Counted from the stretch's first letter, positions 21,303 to 31,528 are shown. The stretch: 64,000 nucleotides of DNA from Bartonella phoceensis (GCF_902825145.1 NZ_CADEAD010000001.1:62001-126000), one strand, 5' to 3'. Program-made: numbers and translations. The notes: generated by a model not told the origin, from the sequence alone.

Positions 21303-21858
21303 AAAAATATTTTAGTTGAATAATACAATAAACAAAAAGACTGCTGTGTTTTTTGTTTTTTCTATTTCGTTATTACATTTACAATATTTTAAGAAGGCTC
21401 TTCGTGTCAATAAGCAACAATATCTTTTTTATTGAATGTGATGGATATTGATTTGATTCTTATTCTACTCTGTTATCATAATGTAGTTCGTAAAAGCAAT
21501 TTGAAGGGGAGAAAACTTAAAGTCACATTTGTTATTTTTTAATAAGAGCATATTCTGTAATGCAAAAACTTTCTTTTAATTAGAGCAGATAAAATAAAAA
21601 AACAACATTGTTTTTTAAGAATGGTATGTTTTTGTAATCATATTATTCAGGTGCGAGCAATCGTATATTGAAAAATAGGATAATGAGCAGTTTAATAGCT
21701 TGTTACGAGCATCAAAATTTATTCGATTTTTGTATACAATGATAAGAAGATTTTTGGAATTTTACCTGATTGTATGAACGAGCTGCTTCAATATCGGCAA
21801 GTCTTTGTGTTGAATCTATACTGCGTTGAAAAAACAAAAATATTGGAGAACGTATATT
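21303..21858. other. Intergenic region between tsaB and the YeiH-type exporter gene
   Basis: This 556-nt AT-rich gap has no convincing gene. On the minus strand, just after the exporter's stop, one frame reads about 40 codons (including QRSIDSTQRLADIEAARSYNQ, about 21725-21855). It looks coding-like but has no start or ribosome site, so it may be a gene remnant. No RNA gene was seen. Confidence 0.3.
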
Positions 21859-22902
21859 TCAAAATGTTATATGGCTTAAATCATTTAATTGGATCATGAT
21901 CAAGCTACAAATACCAAGGATCATTATGGAAAAGATTGAAGCCAAAATGACGCACCATCCTGCTTTTTTTAATGCGCTGATATCAACGCTTAAACCTAAT
22001 GCTGCCATTGAAATGACAGTAAATAACTGAGCAATAAATTTGATGGGAGTAAGAGTTGTCTCAGGAATAAGGCTACTTGAGCGGGCAAGCATCATAATAA
22101 TAAAACCAATGATAAACCATGGGATGAGGGTGTGTATACGAAAGCGTGTTTGTGAAGATTGACGATAAATGATTGAGAGGATAAAAATAATAGGGCCTAA
22201 CATTAAAACCCGTACCAATTTGATAATTGTTGCAATTTGAACACTCGTAAAAGAAACAGATGCTGTTGCTGCTAAAACTTGCGGTACAGCATAGACGACC
22301 ATGCCAGCAAATGCACCATATTGGCCAAATGATAAATTTAAAAGTGGATGTAAAAAGGGTAGAAGCAGGATTATAAGGACCCCTAAAAGAGCGGTAAAAG
22401 CAATTGATATGGCGACATCTTCATTTTTCGCATTGATAACAGGTGCGGTTGCAACAATAGCGGAATTGCCACAAATGGCATTACCACAAGCGACCAGCAC
22501 TGCTAAGTTTGTAGAAAGCCCCAAAAGTCGTCCAAGAAAAAAGCTCATAAGAAGCGTTATGAATATAACGAATACAATGCTAGCAAGCAAACTCCAACCG
22601 GCTGAAAAAACCGCCTGTATGCTAATGCTTGCTCCCAAAAGAACAATAGCAATTTCAAGAAGTGTTTTCGCACAAAAAGTGATACCTTTTTGAAAATATG
22701 TTGGCAGAGTAAAACAACTACGGAGAATGGATCCTAAGAGGATTGCTAAAACAAGGCTTTCAAGCCAGGTTTCTGCAAAAAGCTGTTTTTCTATGATTTC
22801 TAAACCATAGGCTGAAGCGGATATGAAAAGGCATACTAGAATGCCCGGAGCAGAATCTTTTAGACCAAAGATATGCAGAAAAGAGAATTTTTTCGTGAGC
22901 AT
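21859..22902 (-). CDS. YeiH family putative sulfate exporter
   Basis: A 347-residue integral membrane protein with about 10 hydrophobic helices, matching the YeiH/UPF0324 (Cons_hypoth698) family. Diagnostic stretches are LLGASISIQAVFSAGW, VACGNAICGNSAIVATAPVI (a GNAICGNSAI motif near residue 145), AGMVVYAVPQVLAA and LGLSVDISALKKAGW. The family is often annotated as a putative sulfate exporter; the substrate is not proven for this protein. The ATG at 22902 has GGGGAAA upstream. It stands alone between recR and tsaB. Confidence 0.88.
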   Translation of the reverse strand: MLTKKFSFLHIFGLKDSAPGILVCLFISASAYGLEIIEKQLFAETWLESLVLAILLGSILRSCFTLPTYFQKGITFCAKTLLEIAIVLLGASISIQAVFSAGWSLLASIVFVIFITLLMSFFLGRLLGLSTNLAVLVACGNAICGNSAIVATAPVINAKNEDVAISIAFTALLGVLIILLLPFLHPLLNLSFGQYGAFAGMVVYAVPQVLAATASVSFTSVQIATIIKLVRVLMLGPIIFILSIIYRQSSQTRFRIHTLIPWFIIGFIIMMLARSSSLIPETTLTPIKFIAQLFTVISMAALGLSVDISALKKAGWCVILASIFSIMILGICSLIMIQLNDLSHITF

Positions 22903-22963
22903 TTTAATATTTCCCCTATAAAAAATAATAGTATCTCAAAAGAGATAACATCTAAAAAAAGTT

Positions 22964-23569
22964 CTAAAGATTGGTTCTTGCTTGTAAGGCTGCTGCTAAG
23001 GTGCCCTCATCAAGATAATCGAGTTCACCTCCTACAGGCACTCCATGAGCAAGGCGGGTAACTTTAACTGAAAAATTGGAAAGTTGATCAGTGATGTAGT
23101 GCGCTGTTGTTTGTCCTTCGACAGTAGCATTGACAGCGAGAATAACCTCTGTAATTGCGTTTTGTATAACGCGCTGTATTAAGGGGGCGATGTTGAGTTC
23201 GTCAGGACCTATGCCATCTAAGGGAGAAAGCCGCCCGCCTAATACATGATAACGTGCTGCCAAAGTTTTTGCACGTTCAAGCGCCCACAGATCAGCAATA
23301 TCCTCAACAACAATAATTGTTGTATTATCGCGACGTGGATCTGTACAAATCGAACAAGGATCAATTGTATCTACATTTCCACAAACGGAACAAACGCAGA
23401 CTTTGTCTACAGCTACTTGTATTGCTGCCCCTAAAGGCTCCAACAATGTCTCCTTTTTTTTTATAAGGTGAAGTGCAGCACGACGCGCTGAGCGCGGACC
23501 AAGACCAGGTATCCGTGCTAAAAGCTGAATAAGACGTTCAATTTCAGGTCCTGCAACGCATTTAGACAT
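22964..23569 (-). CDS. recR: Recombination protein RecR
   Basis: RecR works with RecF and RecO to load RecA on gapped DNA. In 201 residues it has an N-terminal helix-hairpin-helix ([20 protein letters not shown]), a four-cysteine zinc finger ([16 protein letters not shown]), a Toprim domain ([14 protein letters not shown] to [19 protein letters not shown]) and the C-terminal [19 protein letters not shown]. It follows ybaB and dnaX on the same strand, the standard bacterial dnaX-ybaB-recR cluster. Confidence 0.97.
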   Translation of the reverse strand: MSKCVAGPEIERLIQLLARIPGLGPRSARRAALHLIKKKETLLEPLGAAIQVAVDKVCVCSVCGNVDTIDPCSICTDPRRDNTTIIVVEDIADLWALERAKTLAARYHVLGGRLSPLDGIGPDELNIAPLIQRVIQNAITEVILAVNATVEGQTTAHYITDQLSNFSVKVTRLAHGVPVGGELDYLDEGTLAAALQARTNL

Positions 23570-23602
23570 ATTCTTATCACATGGGATTAAATAAAATCTG
23601 GT

Positions 23603-23920
23603 TCATGAAAGTGGAAGTTTAAAACTTGATGGCAGGGATATTCCTGCTGCTATACCTTTAGTTTTTTCTTCTATAGCGACTTCAAGTTTTGCTCTGGCGT
23701 CATTATAGGCTGCCATAATCAAGTCTTCAAGCATTTCGGCTTCTTCAGGTGTGAGCAATGAAGGATCAATTTGCATTGCTGTCATAATATTTCGGCCATT
23801 TAAGGTGATGTTGACAAGACCACCACCTGCAGTACCAATTGCTTGAAGTTTTGCTATTTCCTCTTGAATTTGCTGCATTTTTTCTTGCATTTCTCGGGCT
23901 TTTTTCATCATATTACGCAT
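23603..23920 (-). CDS. YbaB/EbfC family nucleoid-associated protein
   Basis: A 105-residue DNA-binding protein of the YbaB/EbfC family. It has an N-terminal amphipathic helix (MMKKAREMQEKMQQIQEEIAKL), a central beta region (GGGLVNITLNGRNIMTAMQIDPSLL) and a C-terminal helix (LEDLIMAAYNDARAKLEVAIEEK). It lies 14 nt after dnaX and 33 nt before recR, as in most bacteria, and is probably cotranscribed with both. Confidence 0.95.
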   Translation of the reverse strand: MRNMMKKAREMQEKMQQIQEEIAKLQAIGTAGGGLVNITLNGRNIMTAMQIDPSLLTPEEAEMLEDLIMAAYNDARAKLEVAIEEKTKGIAAGISLPSSFKLPLS

Positions 23921-23934
23921 AGGGGTAGGTATCC

Positions 23935-25872
23935 TTATTCATCATTAATATCACTTTCATTTTTACAAATATCAGAATTTTTAAAGCTATTAGGAGGTAA
24001 ATCAAGATCGTTCTCTTGTTTATTCAGGCGGATATCGACAATTTTTGCTTCTGGGAAATGGTTGAGTATTTTCGCGATATCAGGATCTGCTTGTGCATGA
24101 GCAAAAAGAGTCCTTTGGGCAGCAACACTCTCTTCTTGTAAGGTTGTTCCTCCTCCTTCATTGACAAAGGTTATAGCCCAACGTTTTTTAGTCCATTGAA
24201 AAAGCATTTTTTCTATATCACGAGCAAGTGAACGCGGAGCATCTTCAGAAAGTCTCAAGGTAATATGTCCCGGTTTAAAAGAAATAGGATGAACAAATTC
24301 TTTAACAAGAAGTTTGAAAGGAATCTCATTATACTGTTCAGCTAATTTAACAATATCATGCAAGGAATTGATAACGACGGTTTGCGGTTCAGCAATTTCT
24401 TCTGCTATTTTCGTGGAGGAATGTGGTAAATTTGGAGTGTTTTCAGAAAACTCAACAGGCTTTGAAGTTTCAAGAGTTTCTATTATTTCAGGGGTGTTAT
24501 GACTTTCGAAAGTTTGAATTTTTACTGAATCTTCTGATTTTAAGGCATATTCTAATTGGTTGTCCAAGGGAGCTTTTAAGTCTGTTTGACTGGTTGGTGT
24601 GTTTGAAATATTCAAGGAAGAATGGGTATATACAGCGTTTTCTTTTGTCGTATTATTTTTTATGGATTCTGGATGAGAAGAAGTTGGAATGATTGTGAGA
24701 GATGTTTTTTCTTGAGTAAGATTTTTTAAAGCTTCATCAAGAGTTGGCAGATCGGCCGTGTGAGCAAGACGAATGAGTAACATTTCGGCAGCTTGAAGTG
24801 GATGTGAGGCTTGATTAACTTCTTGTAAGCCTTTGAGTAACATTTGCCAGTTTCGAGATAACACAGGGATGGAAAGCTTTTTTGAAAAATCCAAGCTTCT
24901 TAAACGTTCATCTTCAGTAAGTGAGAGATCTTCAGCTACTTCTGGAGTAAAACGCAGACGTGTAACTAGATGATTGAAATCGGCCAACTCTGTCAATATA
25001 GTGAGAGGATCAGCGCCTGCATTATATTGGCTGCGTAATTCATGCAATGCATTTACAACGTTGCCTTTCATGATGAATTCAAAGAGATCGATAATACGCG
25101 CTTTATCAGCTAATCCTAACATCACGCGCACTGCAACAGCACTGACATTACCATGGCTATGAGTAATCGCTTGATCAAAGATGGACAATGCATCACGTAC
25201 AGAGCCTTCCGCAGCGCGGGCAATCATGGAAAGCGCTTGATCTTCCACTTCCACGTTTTCACGTTTTGCGATTTGACGTAAATGCGAAATCAAAACTGCT
25301 GATTCAATACGCCGTAAATCAAAGCGCTGGCAACGTGAAAGAATAGTGATAGGAACTTTGCGAATTTCAGTCGTTGCAAAAATAAATTTTACATGGGCTG
25401 GTGGTTCCTCAAGCGTTTTCAATAGTCCATTAAATGCTTGCGTTGAGAGCATATGCACTTCATCAATAATATAAACTTTATAACGTGCGGAAACAGGACG
25501 GTAACGTATTTGTTCAATAATTTCACGAATATCATCAATACCGGTATGCGAGGCCGCATCCATTTCTATAACATCGATATGGCGTCCTTCAATAATTTGT
25601 GTGCAATGTTCACCAAGCGTATTCAATACAGTCGTTGGTTGGTCAACATTCTTTGTTTTGTAATTGAGTGCACGCGCTAAAATACGCGCTGTTGTGGTTT
25701 TACCCACTCCACGAATTCCTGTTAGCATCCACGCTTGTGCAATACGACCTGTTTCAAAGGCATTCGTGAGAGTACGTACCATTGCCTCTTGACCAATCAG
25801 GTCAGAGAAATTTTGAGGTCGATATTTGCGCGCAAGAACACGATAGGTCGTTTCTATCGGCATATTTTCCAT
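23935..25872 (-). CDS. dnaX: DNA polymerase III subunit gamma/tau
   Basis: DnaX is the AAA+ clamp-loader ATPase of the replicative polymerase. I use the ATG at 25872 (MENMPIETTYRVLARKYRP); a TTG at 25884 is the only longer alternative. The protein is about 645 residues. Walker A is GIRGVGKTTTARIL, Walker B is IIDEVHMLS, and the SRC motif is in ILSRCQRFDLRR. The zinc-finger cysteines of the E. coli protein are largely missing here, as in many alphaproteobacteria. A Ser/Thr-rich linker (about 390-510) precedes the tau C-terminal domain. The SRP RNA gene lies just upstream. Confidence 0.97.
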   Translation of the reverse strand: MENMPIETTYRVLARKYRPQNFSDLIGQEAMVRTLTNAFETGRIAQAWMLTGIRGVGKTTTARILARALNYKTKNVDQPTTVLNTLGEHCTQIIEGRHIDVIEMDAASHTGIDDIREIIEQIRYRPVSARYKVYIIDEVHMLSTQAFNGLLKTLEEPPAHVKFIFATTEIRKVPITILSRCQRFDLRRIESAVLISHLRQIAKRENVEVEDQALSMIARAAEGSVRDALSIFDQAITHSHGNVSAVAVRVMLGLADKARIIDLFEFIMKGNVVNALHELRSQYNAGADPLTILTELADFNHLVTRLRFTPEVAEDLSLTEDERLRSLDFSKKLSIPVLSRNWQMLLKGLQEVNQASHPLQAAEMLLIRLAHTADLPTLDEALKNLTQEKTSLTIIPTSSHPESIKNNTTKENAVYTHSSLNISNTPTSQTDLKAPLDNQLEYALKSEDSVKIQTFESHNTPEIIETLETSKPVEFSENTPNLPHSSTKIAEEIAEPQTVVINSLHDIVKLAEQYNEIPFKLLVKEFVHPISFKPGHITLRLSEDAPRSLARDIEKMLFQWTKKRWAITFVNEGGGTTLQEESVAAQRTLFAHAQADPDIAKILNHFPEAKIVDIRLNKQENDLDLPPNSFKNSDICKNESDINDE

Positions 25873-26098
25873 CAATGATTCCAACTTTGAAACTCTTTAT
25901 ACGTACATTTTGGTAACATGAAAGTACAGATTAATACTGAAGTCTAATATAAAAGTATTTTCTTTCAATCAATTTATTTTTGAAAAAATAAGACAAACTT
26001 GCCTAAAGACAGCCAACCCTCTTTACTCTCTACATGAATACTGCTCTAAAAGCGAAGGATTATTTACTAAAAAACGGCAAAAATACGATATCTTCAGT

Positions 26099-26202
26099 AA
26101 AACAGGAGGCTGGTACGATGACCCGTACCAGAACTCGTTGGGGCTGCTTCTTTCCAGACCTGACCCGGTTGGCGAGCAGTGCGTCCACCACCAACCTCCC
26201 GC
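26099..26202 (-). ncRNA. ffs: Signal recognition particle RNA (small, 4.5S type)
   Basis: The minus strand has the universally conserved SRP apical core GGTCAGGTCTGGAAAGAAGCAGCC, split here as GGTCAGGTCTGGAAAG plus AAGCAGCC. Its ends pair: the 5' part starts GGGAGGTTGGTGG and the 3' part ends ACCAGCCTCC, followed by TTTT. The length is about 104 nt, normal for the bacterial 4.5S form. It partners Ffh in co-translational membrane targeting. A position next to dnaX is usual in rhizobia. The ends are estimated from the terminal stem and T-run. Confidence 0.93.
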
Positions 26203-27148
26203 ATTCATATTGTCGATTTAAAATAAAAAATCAAGCTAAGAAACAAAAAAATATAGCACGGATAACGAAGAATTTTTCTCTTGCACTTCATTCTTGTACT
26301 GTAGACGACAAGAGAGGAAGGAGATTGACCAATTTTCATTGAAGGTGCCACCAGATTGATTTGGTATGAATAAAATAGTTGTTTTATTCGACATGAAGGA
26401 GGTGCACATTGACTAAGGTTTATTGAGAGATTTTTGGATAGGCACATTTATCTTTCTTTGAATCTTTTCAATGAATTATGAAAATTTTACGTCAGAAAAA
26501 AAGTATATGAAGTATACAAGTAATTCAATTTGCTGAACTTGGTAATTTTAAGAGAAAGTAATATTGTACAATAGTACACGCAGTCTGTATGATGGTGCTT
26601 TAAATGGTTGATGAATTCTTAAACAGCGAGCGAAAAAGTAAAATGAGTTTCTCTTATACTCAGTTTAAATGACTATAGATTAAAATGCAGTGCACTTAGG
26701 CGTTTCAGCATGGCTAAAAGAACAAAATAGGATTTCTCCTATATGTTACGAGATCTGTTATTTGACATCGTTGCTCTATGGAGTGGCAAGATGTAAGAAC
26801 GTGTACAGGTTCAAGGCAGGATTTTTATCTCTTTGCTTATATATGATATAATTTGTGGGAATTTTTAGATCATCTCACTGCACAGATGGATACGAGCATC
26901 TTATTAAAAAAGTTGCTTTGATAATGAAAATACAAACAGTTTAATTGTCTACAGAAATTTCTCATATTTAGTTTTTGAACAATTTGATTTTTCCATACAA
27001 GTATAAGAGCTCAAAGCAAAAAAAAATCAGGCATTAATAATTCATCATATCCGATTTTGAAAAGAGCTTTATCTCAGCAATTGCACAATTCTATGCAAAC
27101 TTAAATGCTGTCGGAAATATTATGAATCGTAATCTCCTGTATCACAAT
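26203..27148. other. AT-rich non-coding stretch
   Basis: This stretch of about 950 nt lies between the SRP RNA gene and an exported-protein remnant. Every frame is broken often, and no open stretch has a recognisable product. No tRNA-like cloverleaf, terminator or repeat was found. It is probably gene-decay spacer. Confidence 0.4.
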
Positions 27149-27530
27149 CTATACCGATGAGTTTTTCTTAGTAATATTTTTAAAAATATAATTCCCTGAT
27201 GAAGGGAATCTTATATCGAGAGATTTTATACCTTTAAGTGTAAAGATCTTCCATTTTTTATCATGTGTTATTTTTTTCTCATCGTCAGCAACAATTTTTA
27301 ATTTGTCTAAGTCAGAGGGGGAAAGAGTATGATAAGGTAAAGGATATCTTCTTGGGTTTAAATACTTTGCAAGAATATTCAACACCTTGATGTATTGTAT
27401 CAAATGTACCAATTGTAACATTTTCACCCGGCGCAAAATTTCACCTTTTCTCACCAAATCCAGAAAATGCAACACTTAAAGTAAGTGAGAATACTAGTGG
27501 CTAATAATCCTTGGTGAAGATTTTTTTCAT
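27149..27530 (-). pseudogene. Remnant of an exported protein of unknown family
   Basis: From an ATG at 27530 the minus strand reads MKKIFTKDY, a stop, then LVFSLTLSVAFSGFGEKR and another stop. It then continues in the same frame as FAPGENVTIGTFDTIHQG. This looks like a signal peptide plus mature start broken by two nonsense codons. A frameshift near 27350 then leads into another frame that stays open to 27149 (KIVADDEKKITHDKKW to YIFKNITKKNSSV). I do not recognise the family. The product could have been a periplasmic or surface protein. The 108-codon frame is unlikely to be expressed as such. Confidence 0.5.
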
Positions 27531-28079
27531 TACTTTTCCCTTTTTATCCTAAAATACGGATAAGCATAAATTAGTTTCCGTAAATATGAAAGATCAAATT
27601 TAATTTAAAAAACAGGGGACAACTGTATTTTGCAGCTTTAAAAATTCATTTTAAATATTTCTTGAATTCAAGATGATTAAAGCATTACTGTTTGATGTAT
27701 TCTGAGAGTAGTTTAAATTATTTTATACTATAAATCGGAATATTTATAATCATCCCTTCACAGTAAATTACCATAAAAGATTATATATTTTTAACTTGTA
27801 TGAGAGAAATGAGTATAGCCAAAGAAAATTATGTTTTGGTACTTGTGTTGTTGTTTATCTTTTCTGAATGCAGATCCTTTGATTATGGAATTTCTGGAAG
27901 AATATTATAAGGATAATTTAAGTATTCCATTTACAGGTGTTCTTGCTCATTTTTTCTTCAGTATCATTATAAAGCTATGTTAGCAAAAAAAGAAGCTGGC
28001 TTTTCCAAAGCGCTCTACATCATAGGATTTTCAAGATATCCTTTGATATCTACAAAAAATGATATAATTGAAGTGTCCT
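27531..28079. other. Intergenic region with a short lipoprotein-like frame
   Basis: This 549-nt AT-rich gap lies upstream of the exported-protein remnant and downstream of pheA. At 27800-27910 (plus) there is a 36-codon frame with a hydrophobic segment and a cysteine (VLVLVLLFIFSECRS). Overlapping it in another frame is MEFLEEYYKDNLSIPFTGVL. Both may be debris of one decayed gene. Neither has a clear ribosome-binding site. Confidence 0.3.
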
Positions 28080-28943
28080 TCATACATGTGGTGTTCGATC
28101 ATTTTTAGCAGGATAAATACCGATAATGCGCAATTCAGCAGAAAAGAAAGATAATTCTTCCAAAGCAAGTTTCATCATGGAATCTTCAGGATGTCCCTCG
28201 ATATCGACAAAAAATTGTGTTGCATTAAAATTTCCACCAATTTGGTAGCTTTCTAATTTTGTCATGTTTATGCCGTTTGTAGCAAATCCTCCCAGAGCTT
28301 TGTAAAGAGCAGCTGGTACATTGCGTACGCGAAAAAGAAGGCTTGTGATAATTTTTTCGCCGTTTTTGGGTTTTGGCACATGTTGTTTAGAACGCGAAAG
28401 AATGACAAAACGGGTAATATTATGAGGACTATCTTCAACATTTTTTTCAAGAATATCAAGCCCATAGAGTTCAGCTGCGATCAGAGGAGCTAAGGCTGCT
28501 TGTGAACGCTTTGCATTTTTTTTAATAAATTTTGCAGCTCCAGCTGTATCAGCAGAAGTGACAGGTATCCAGCCATTTTTACGTATGATTTTACGGCATT
28601 GTGCCAGAGCGTGCGTATGGCTATGGACGGTTTTAATTTCATTATACCTAACACCGGGTAGAACCATGAGTTGAAAATGGATAGGCAAAAAATATTCACC
28701 AATAATATAAAGGGAAGATTGCGGTAAAAGATGATGAATATCTGCAACACGGCCCGCAAGAGTGTTTTCAATAGGAATCATGGCAAGATCAGCTTGCCCG
28801 CTTTCTACTAAGTTGAGAGCATCTTCAAAAGTAGTAGAGGGTACAGCATCCATATTGGGAAACATATTAGAACAGGCAATATGAGAATTTGCACCATATT
28901 CTCCTTGGAAAGAGATTTTATTGGTTTTTTTAAGTGTTTTCAT
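28080..28943 (-). CDS. pheA: Prephenate dehydratase
   Basis: This enzyme converts prephenate to phenylpyruvate in phenylalanine synthesis. In 287 residues the catalytic domain spans about 8-185 ([34 protein letters not shown] and the TRF-type motif [10 protein letters not shown]). The C-terminal ACT domain (about 200-280) contains the regulatory [23 protein letters not shown]. There is no chorismate mutase domain, as usual in alphaproteobacteria. The start overlaps the kdsB stop by 4 bp (ATGA), so the two are coupled. Confidence 0.95.
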   Translation of the reverse strand: MKTLKKTNKISFQGEYGANSHIACSNMFPNMDAVPSTTFEDALNLVESGQADLAMIPIENTLAGRVADIHHLLPQSSLYIIGEYFLPIHFQLMVLPGVRYNEIKTVHSHTHALAQCRKIIRKNGWIPVTSADTAGAAKFIKKNAKRSQAALAPLIAAELYGLDILEKNVEDSPHNITRFVILSRSKQHVPKPKNGEKIITSLLFRVRNVPAALYKALGGFATNGINMTKLESYQIGGNFNATQFFVDIEGHPEDSMMKLALEELSFFSAELRIIGIYPAKNDRTPHV

Positions 28944-29671
28944 ACTAAAATTTTACGTACTCTTTCAAGATCACGTTGCGTATCAACGCTTAAGGGAATA
29001 GTGTCGATTATTTCTACATCAATACGCATATTATGTTCTAATGCGCGTAATTGTTCAAGCTTTTCACGTTGTTCGAGTGGAGAAGGTTTAAGTGCCACGA
29101 ATTTCTCAAGTGCTTCGCGTCGATAGGCATATATTCCAATATGATGGAAAAAGAGACCATCCCCATAAGGTGCTGTTGCACGGGTAAAATAAAGAGCCCG
29201 AAGGCGATTTTGAGAAAGCGGTGTACCAATAATTTTGACAACATTAGGATCTATTTTCTCGCTTTCCTCAGTGATTTTAGCACCCAATGTTGCAATATCA
29301 GTGAAGCTATTTTCCAAAGGGCGTAAAGCACTGATGATTTCATGAGGCATTATTGTTGGTAGGTCACCTTGTACATTCAAAATAGCATTGTAGCGTTGTT
29401 TAGGATCAATACGCATTAAAGCTTCATGAATGCGATCAGATCCAGATTGATGATGATCAGATGTCATAATACATTCATGTCCGTAAGCTGTAACGGCTTT
29501 GGCAACATCATTATGATCTGTCGCAACGAGAGTACGTCCTATTGCAGCTTTTTTTGCTTGTTCAGCAACATGAACAATCATCGGTTTTCCAGAAATCTCA
29601 GCGAGCACTTTTTGAGGTAGGCGGGTTGAGCCCATACGGGCAGGAATAAGAATAATCGGTTCAAGTATCAT
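28940..29671 (-). CDS. kdsB: 3-deoxy-manno-octulosonate cytidylyltransferase (CMP-KDO synthetase)
   Basis: KdsB activates KDO with CTP for incorporation into the LPS inner core. The 243-residue protein begins with the nucleotide-binding [27 protein letters not shown]. It also has [30 protein letters not shown] and [17 protein letters not shown], all family signatures. pheA follows with a 4-bp overlap. The cytochrome c gene diverges from its upstream side. Confidence 0.96.
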   Translation of the reverse strand: MILEPIILIPARMGSTRLPQKVLAEISGKPMIVHVAEQAKKAAIGRTLVATDHNDVAKAVTAYGHECIMTSDHHQSGSDRIHEALMRIDPKQRYNAILNVQGDLPTIMPHEIISALRPLENSFTDIATLGAKITEESEKIDPNVVKIIGTPLSQNRLRALYFTRATAPYGDGLFFHHIGIYAYRREALEKFVALKPSPLEQREKLEQLRALEHNMRIDVEIIDTIPLSVDTQRDLERVRKILV

Positions 29672-29775
29672 TACAAAGTTCCAAATACCGTGTGTAGTGC
29701 ATTTATAATGTTGTATATTATAAGGAAAAAGCTTAAACTGGAAATGTTAATGAAAAGATGAACGTTTAAGTTTTT

Positions 29776-30336
29776 ATGAATCGCTCGACAATCGTCTATT
29801 TTATTTTTGCTTGTCTCTTTGTGCTGATTATTTTGGTAGGAATTTCCACACTCAGCGATATAATCTATGATCATTCTCCATCGGTTCAATATTCTCATAC
29901 AGTTACAAAAAATGATATGTTCAAGGAAAAACGGAAGATATCTGATAATTCTTTGTCACTAAAAGATCGTCTTCAAAAAGGCAATCTTGAAAATGGACGC
30001 AAAATTTTTCACCAATGTGCTATATGCCATACCTCTGGACGCAACAAATCCAATCGTGTTGGTCCACCACTTTGGGACATAATGAATCGTCCTTTGGCGG
30101 CGGCACCAGGTTTTTCTTACTCACGGGTTTTGCGGGCAAATTCTGATAAAAAGTGGGATTTTGTTACTTTAGATCGTTATTTACAATCACCACGACAAGC
30201 GTTTCCAGGAACCATTATGTCTTTCCGCGGGATAAAAAATGATCAAGATCGTGCTGATCTGTTACTTTATTTACGCAGTTTATCGGATGATCCTATTCCG
30301 TTGTTAACGGATAATAAAAAAGAACAGTCGGATTAA
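29776..30336 (+). CDS. Membrane-anchored cytochrome c, CycM-like
   Basis: A 186-residue class I c-type cytochrome. Residues 7-28 form one transmembrane anchor (IVYFIFACLFVLIILVGIS). The heme-attachment motif CAICH is at 81-85 within NGRKIFHQCAICHTSG. The axial methionine is probably Met148 (PGTIMSFRG). This resembles rhizobial CycM-type cytochromes that pass electrons from the bc1 complex to terminal oxidases. It is divergent from kdsB and stands alone. The Shine-Dalgarno before the ATG at 29776 is weak. Confidence 0.9.
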   Translation: MNRSTIVYFIFACLFVLIILVGISTLSDIIYDHSPSVQYSHTVTKNDMFKEKRKISDNSLSLKDRLQKGNLENGRKIFHQCAICHTSGRNKSNRVGPPLWDIMNRPLAAAPGFSYSRVLRANSDKKWDFVTLDRYLQSPRQAFPGTIMSFRGIKNDQDRADLLLYLRSLSDDPIPLLTDNKKEQSD

Positions 30337-30739
30337 AATATGCCAGGAAGGCTTATTAGGGGAGAAGAGGTATGTTTTGTTTTTATTTATAATTTTATTT
30401 TCAAAGTTTTATCAAAGAAGTTGTTGTGGACGTATCGTTTAAATTGCTTTAAATATGGCTATGCTGAAAGATAGCCATAAAGAATGGTAGATTATATTTT
30501 CAGAGTTTTTTTGAACACGCTTTATCGTATTTTATGAATAAAATCTTTTCTTGATATAGGTGTGTAGACACAGATCATCCGTCTTTTGCATCATTTACAA
30601 AAAATATCATTTGGATTATTTATTTAACAGTCATGATTGAAAAGTTATTAAAACATTTGCACATGAAGTACTTGTTATGCGCAAGGAAGAATACTTGACC
30701 ATAGTTCTATTGATTGTGTTTTTTTTATCCTCAAAGTTT
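30337..30739. other. Intergenic region between convergent cytochrome c and MoeB-like genes
   Basis: This 403-nt AT-rich gap lies between two convergent genes. I see no gene, RNA or strong terminator in it. Confidence 0.4.
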
Positions 30740-31528
30740 TTACAGGCAAAAATTGATGTCTGCTGCATTCGTACTGGAATCTGACCGTTTATAGGTAATG
30801 ATATTAAATTGTGCTGCCAATCCATTATAAAGAAGAAGTTTCCCCACCAACGGTTCACCAATATTTGTAATCAGTTTAATGGCTTCCATTGCTTGTAGTG
30901 TTCCGATGACTCCGGGTAAAATACCGATGATTCCAGCTTCAGCACATGTTGGGAGAATGCCAGGGGCTGGTGGATTGGGGAAGAGGTCACGATAGTGAGG
31001 GTTATTATCTTTATAGGGCATGAGCACCGTCAATGAACCGTTAAAGCGTCCTACAGCGCCACTTATGAGAGGTTTTTTGCATTGTGCAGCGTGGTCAGCA
31101 AGCAGGTAACGTGTGGCAAAATTATCACTGCCATCAATAATGATATGGTAGACATTAAGGAGTTTATCCACATTACTTTTATCCAAACGTATATTATGCT
31201 CTTCAACTGTAATATGGGGATTTATTGCTTCTATGGAAGTTTTGGCGCTCTCTGTTTTGAATTGATGAATCGTGTTGGTTCTATGAATAACTTGGCGTTG
31301 TAAATTAGAAAGTGCAACGATATCGTCATCAACAATTCCAAGGGTACCAACACCTGCGGCAGCCAAATAGGTGAGAACAGGAGAACCAAGGCCACCTGCG
31401 CCAACAACAAGAACGCGTGCGGTTTTGAGCTTTTGTTGCCCCACTCCACCAATTTCAGGTAGAATAATGTGGCGTGCATAGCGTTGGATTTCTTCATGAG
31501 TTAATTTTGTATCTGCTTCTTGTTTCAT
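30740..31528 (-). CDS. MoeB/ThiF-family adenylyltransferase
   Basis: A 262-residue E1-like enzyme that would adenylate the C-terminus of a ThiS/MoaD-type sulfur carrier. The nucleotide-binding loop VVGAGGLGSPVLTYLAAAGVG is near residue 40. SNLQRQVIH, DGSDNFATRYLLAD and the catalytic-cysteine region LPTCAEAGI follow. The two CxxC zinc pairs known from E. coli MoeB are not present: the first position reads HYRD and the C-terminal tail ends without a cysteine pair. No moaD, thiS or other Moco/thiamine gene is nearby, so whether it serves molybdopterin or thiamine is open. Confidence 0.85.
   Translation of the reverse strand: MKQEADTKLTHEEIQRYARHIILPEIGGVGQQKLKTARVLVVGAGGLGSPVLTYLAAAGVGTLGIVDDDIVALSNLQRQVIHRTNTIHQFKTESAKTSIEAINPHITVEEHNIRLDKSNVDKLLNVYHIIIDGSDNFATRYLLADHAAQCKKPLISGAVGRFNGSLTVLMPYKDNNPHYRDLFPNPPAPGILPTCAEAGIIGILPGVIGTLQAMEAIKLITNIGEPLVGKLLLYNGLAAQFNIITYKRSDSSTNAADINFCL

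Noticed and set aside
27149..27475. 108-residue intact protein
   Set aside because: Its N-terminal part reads in the frame opposite to the signal-peptide frame, and the preceding sequence shows nonsense codons, so it is part of a pseudogene.
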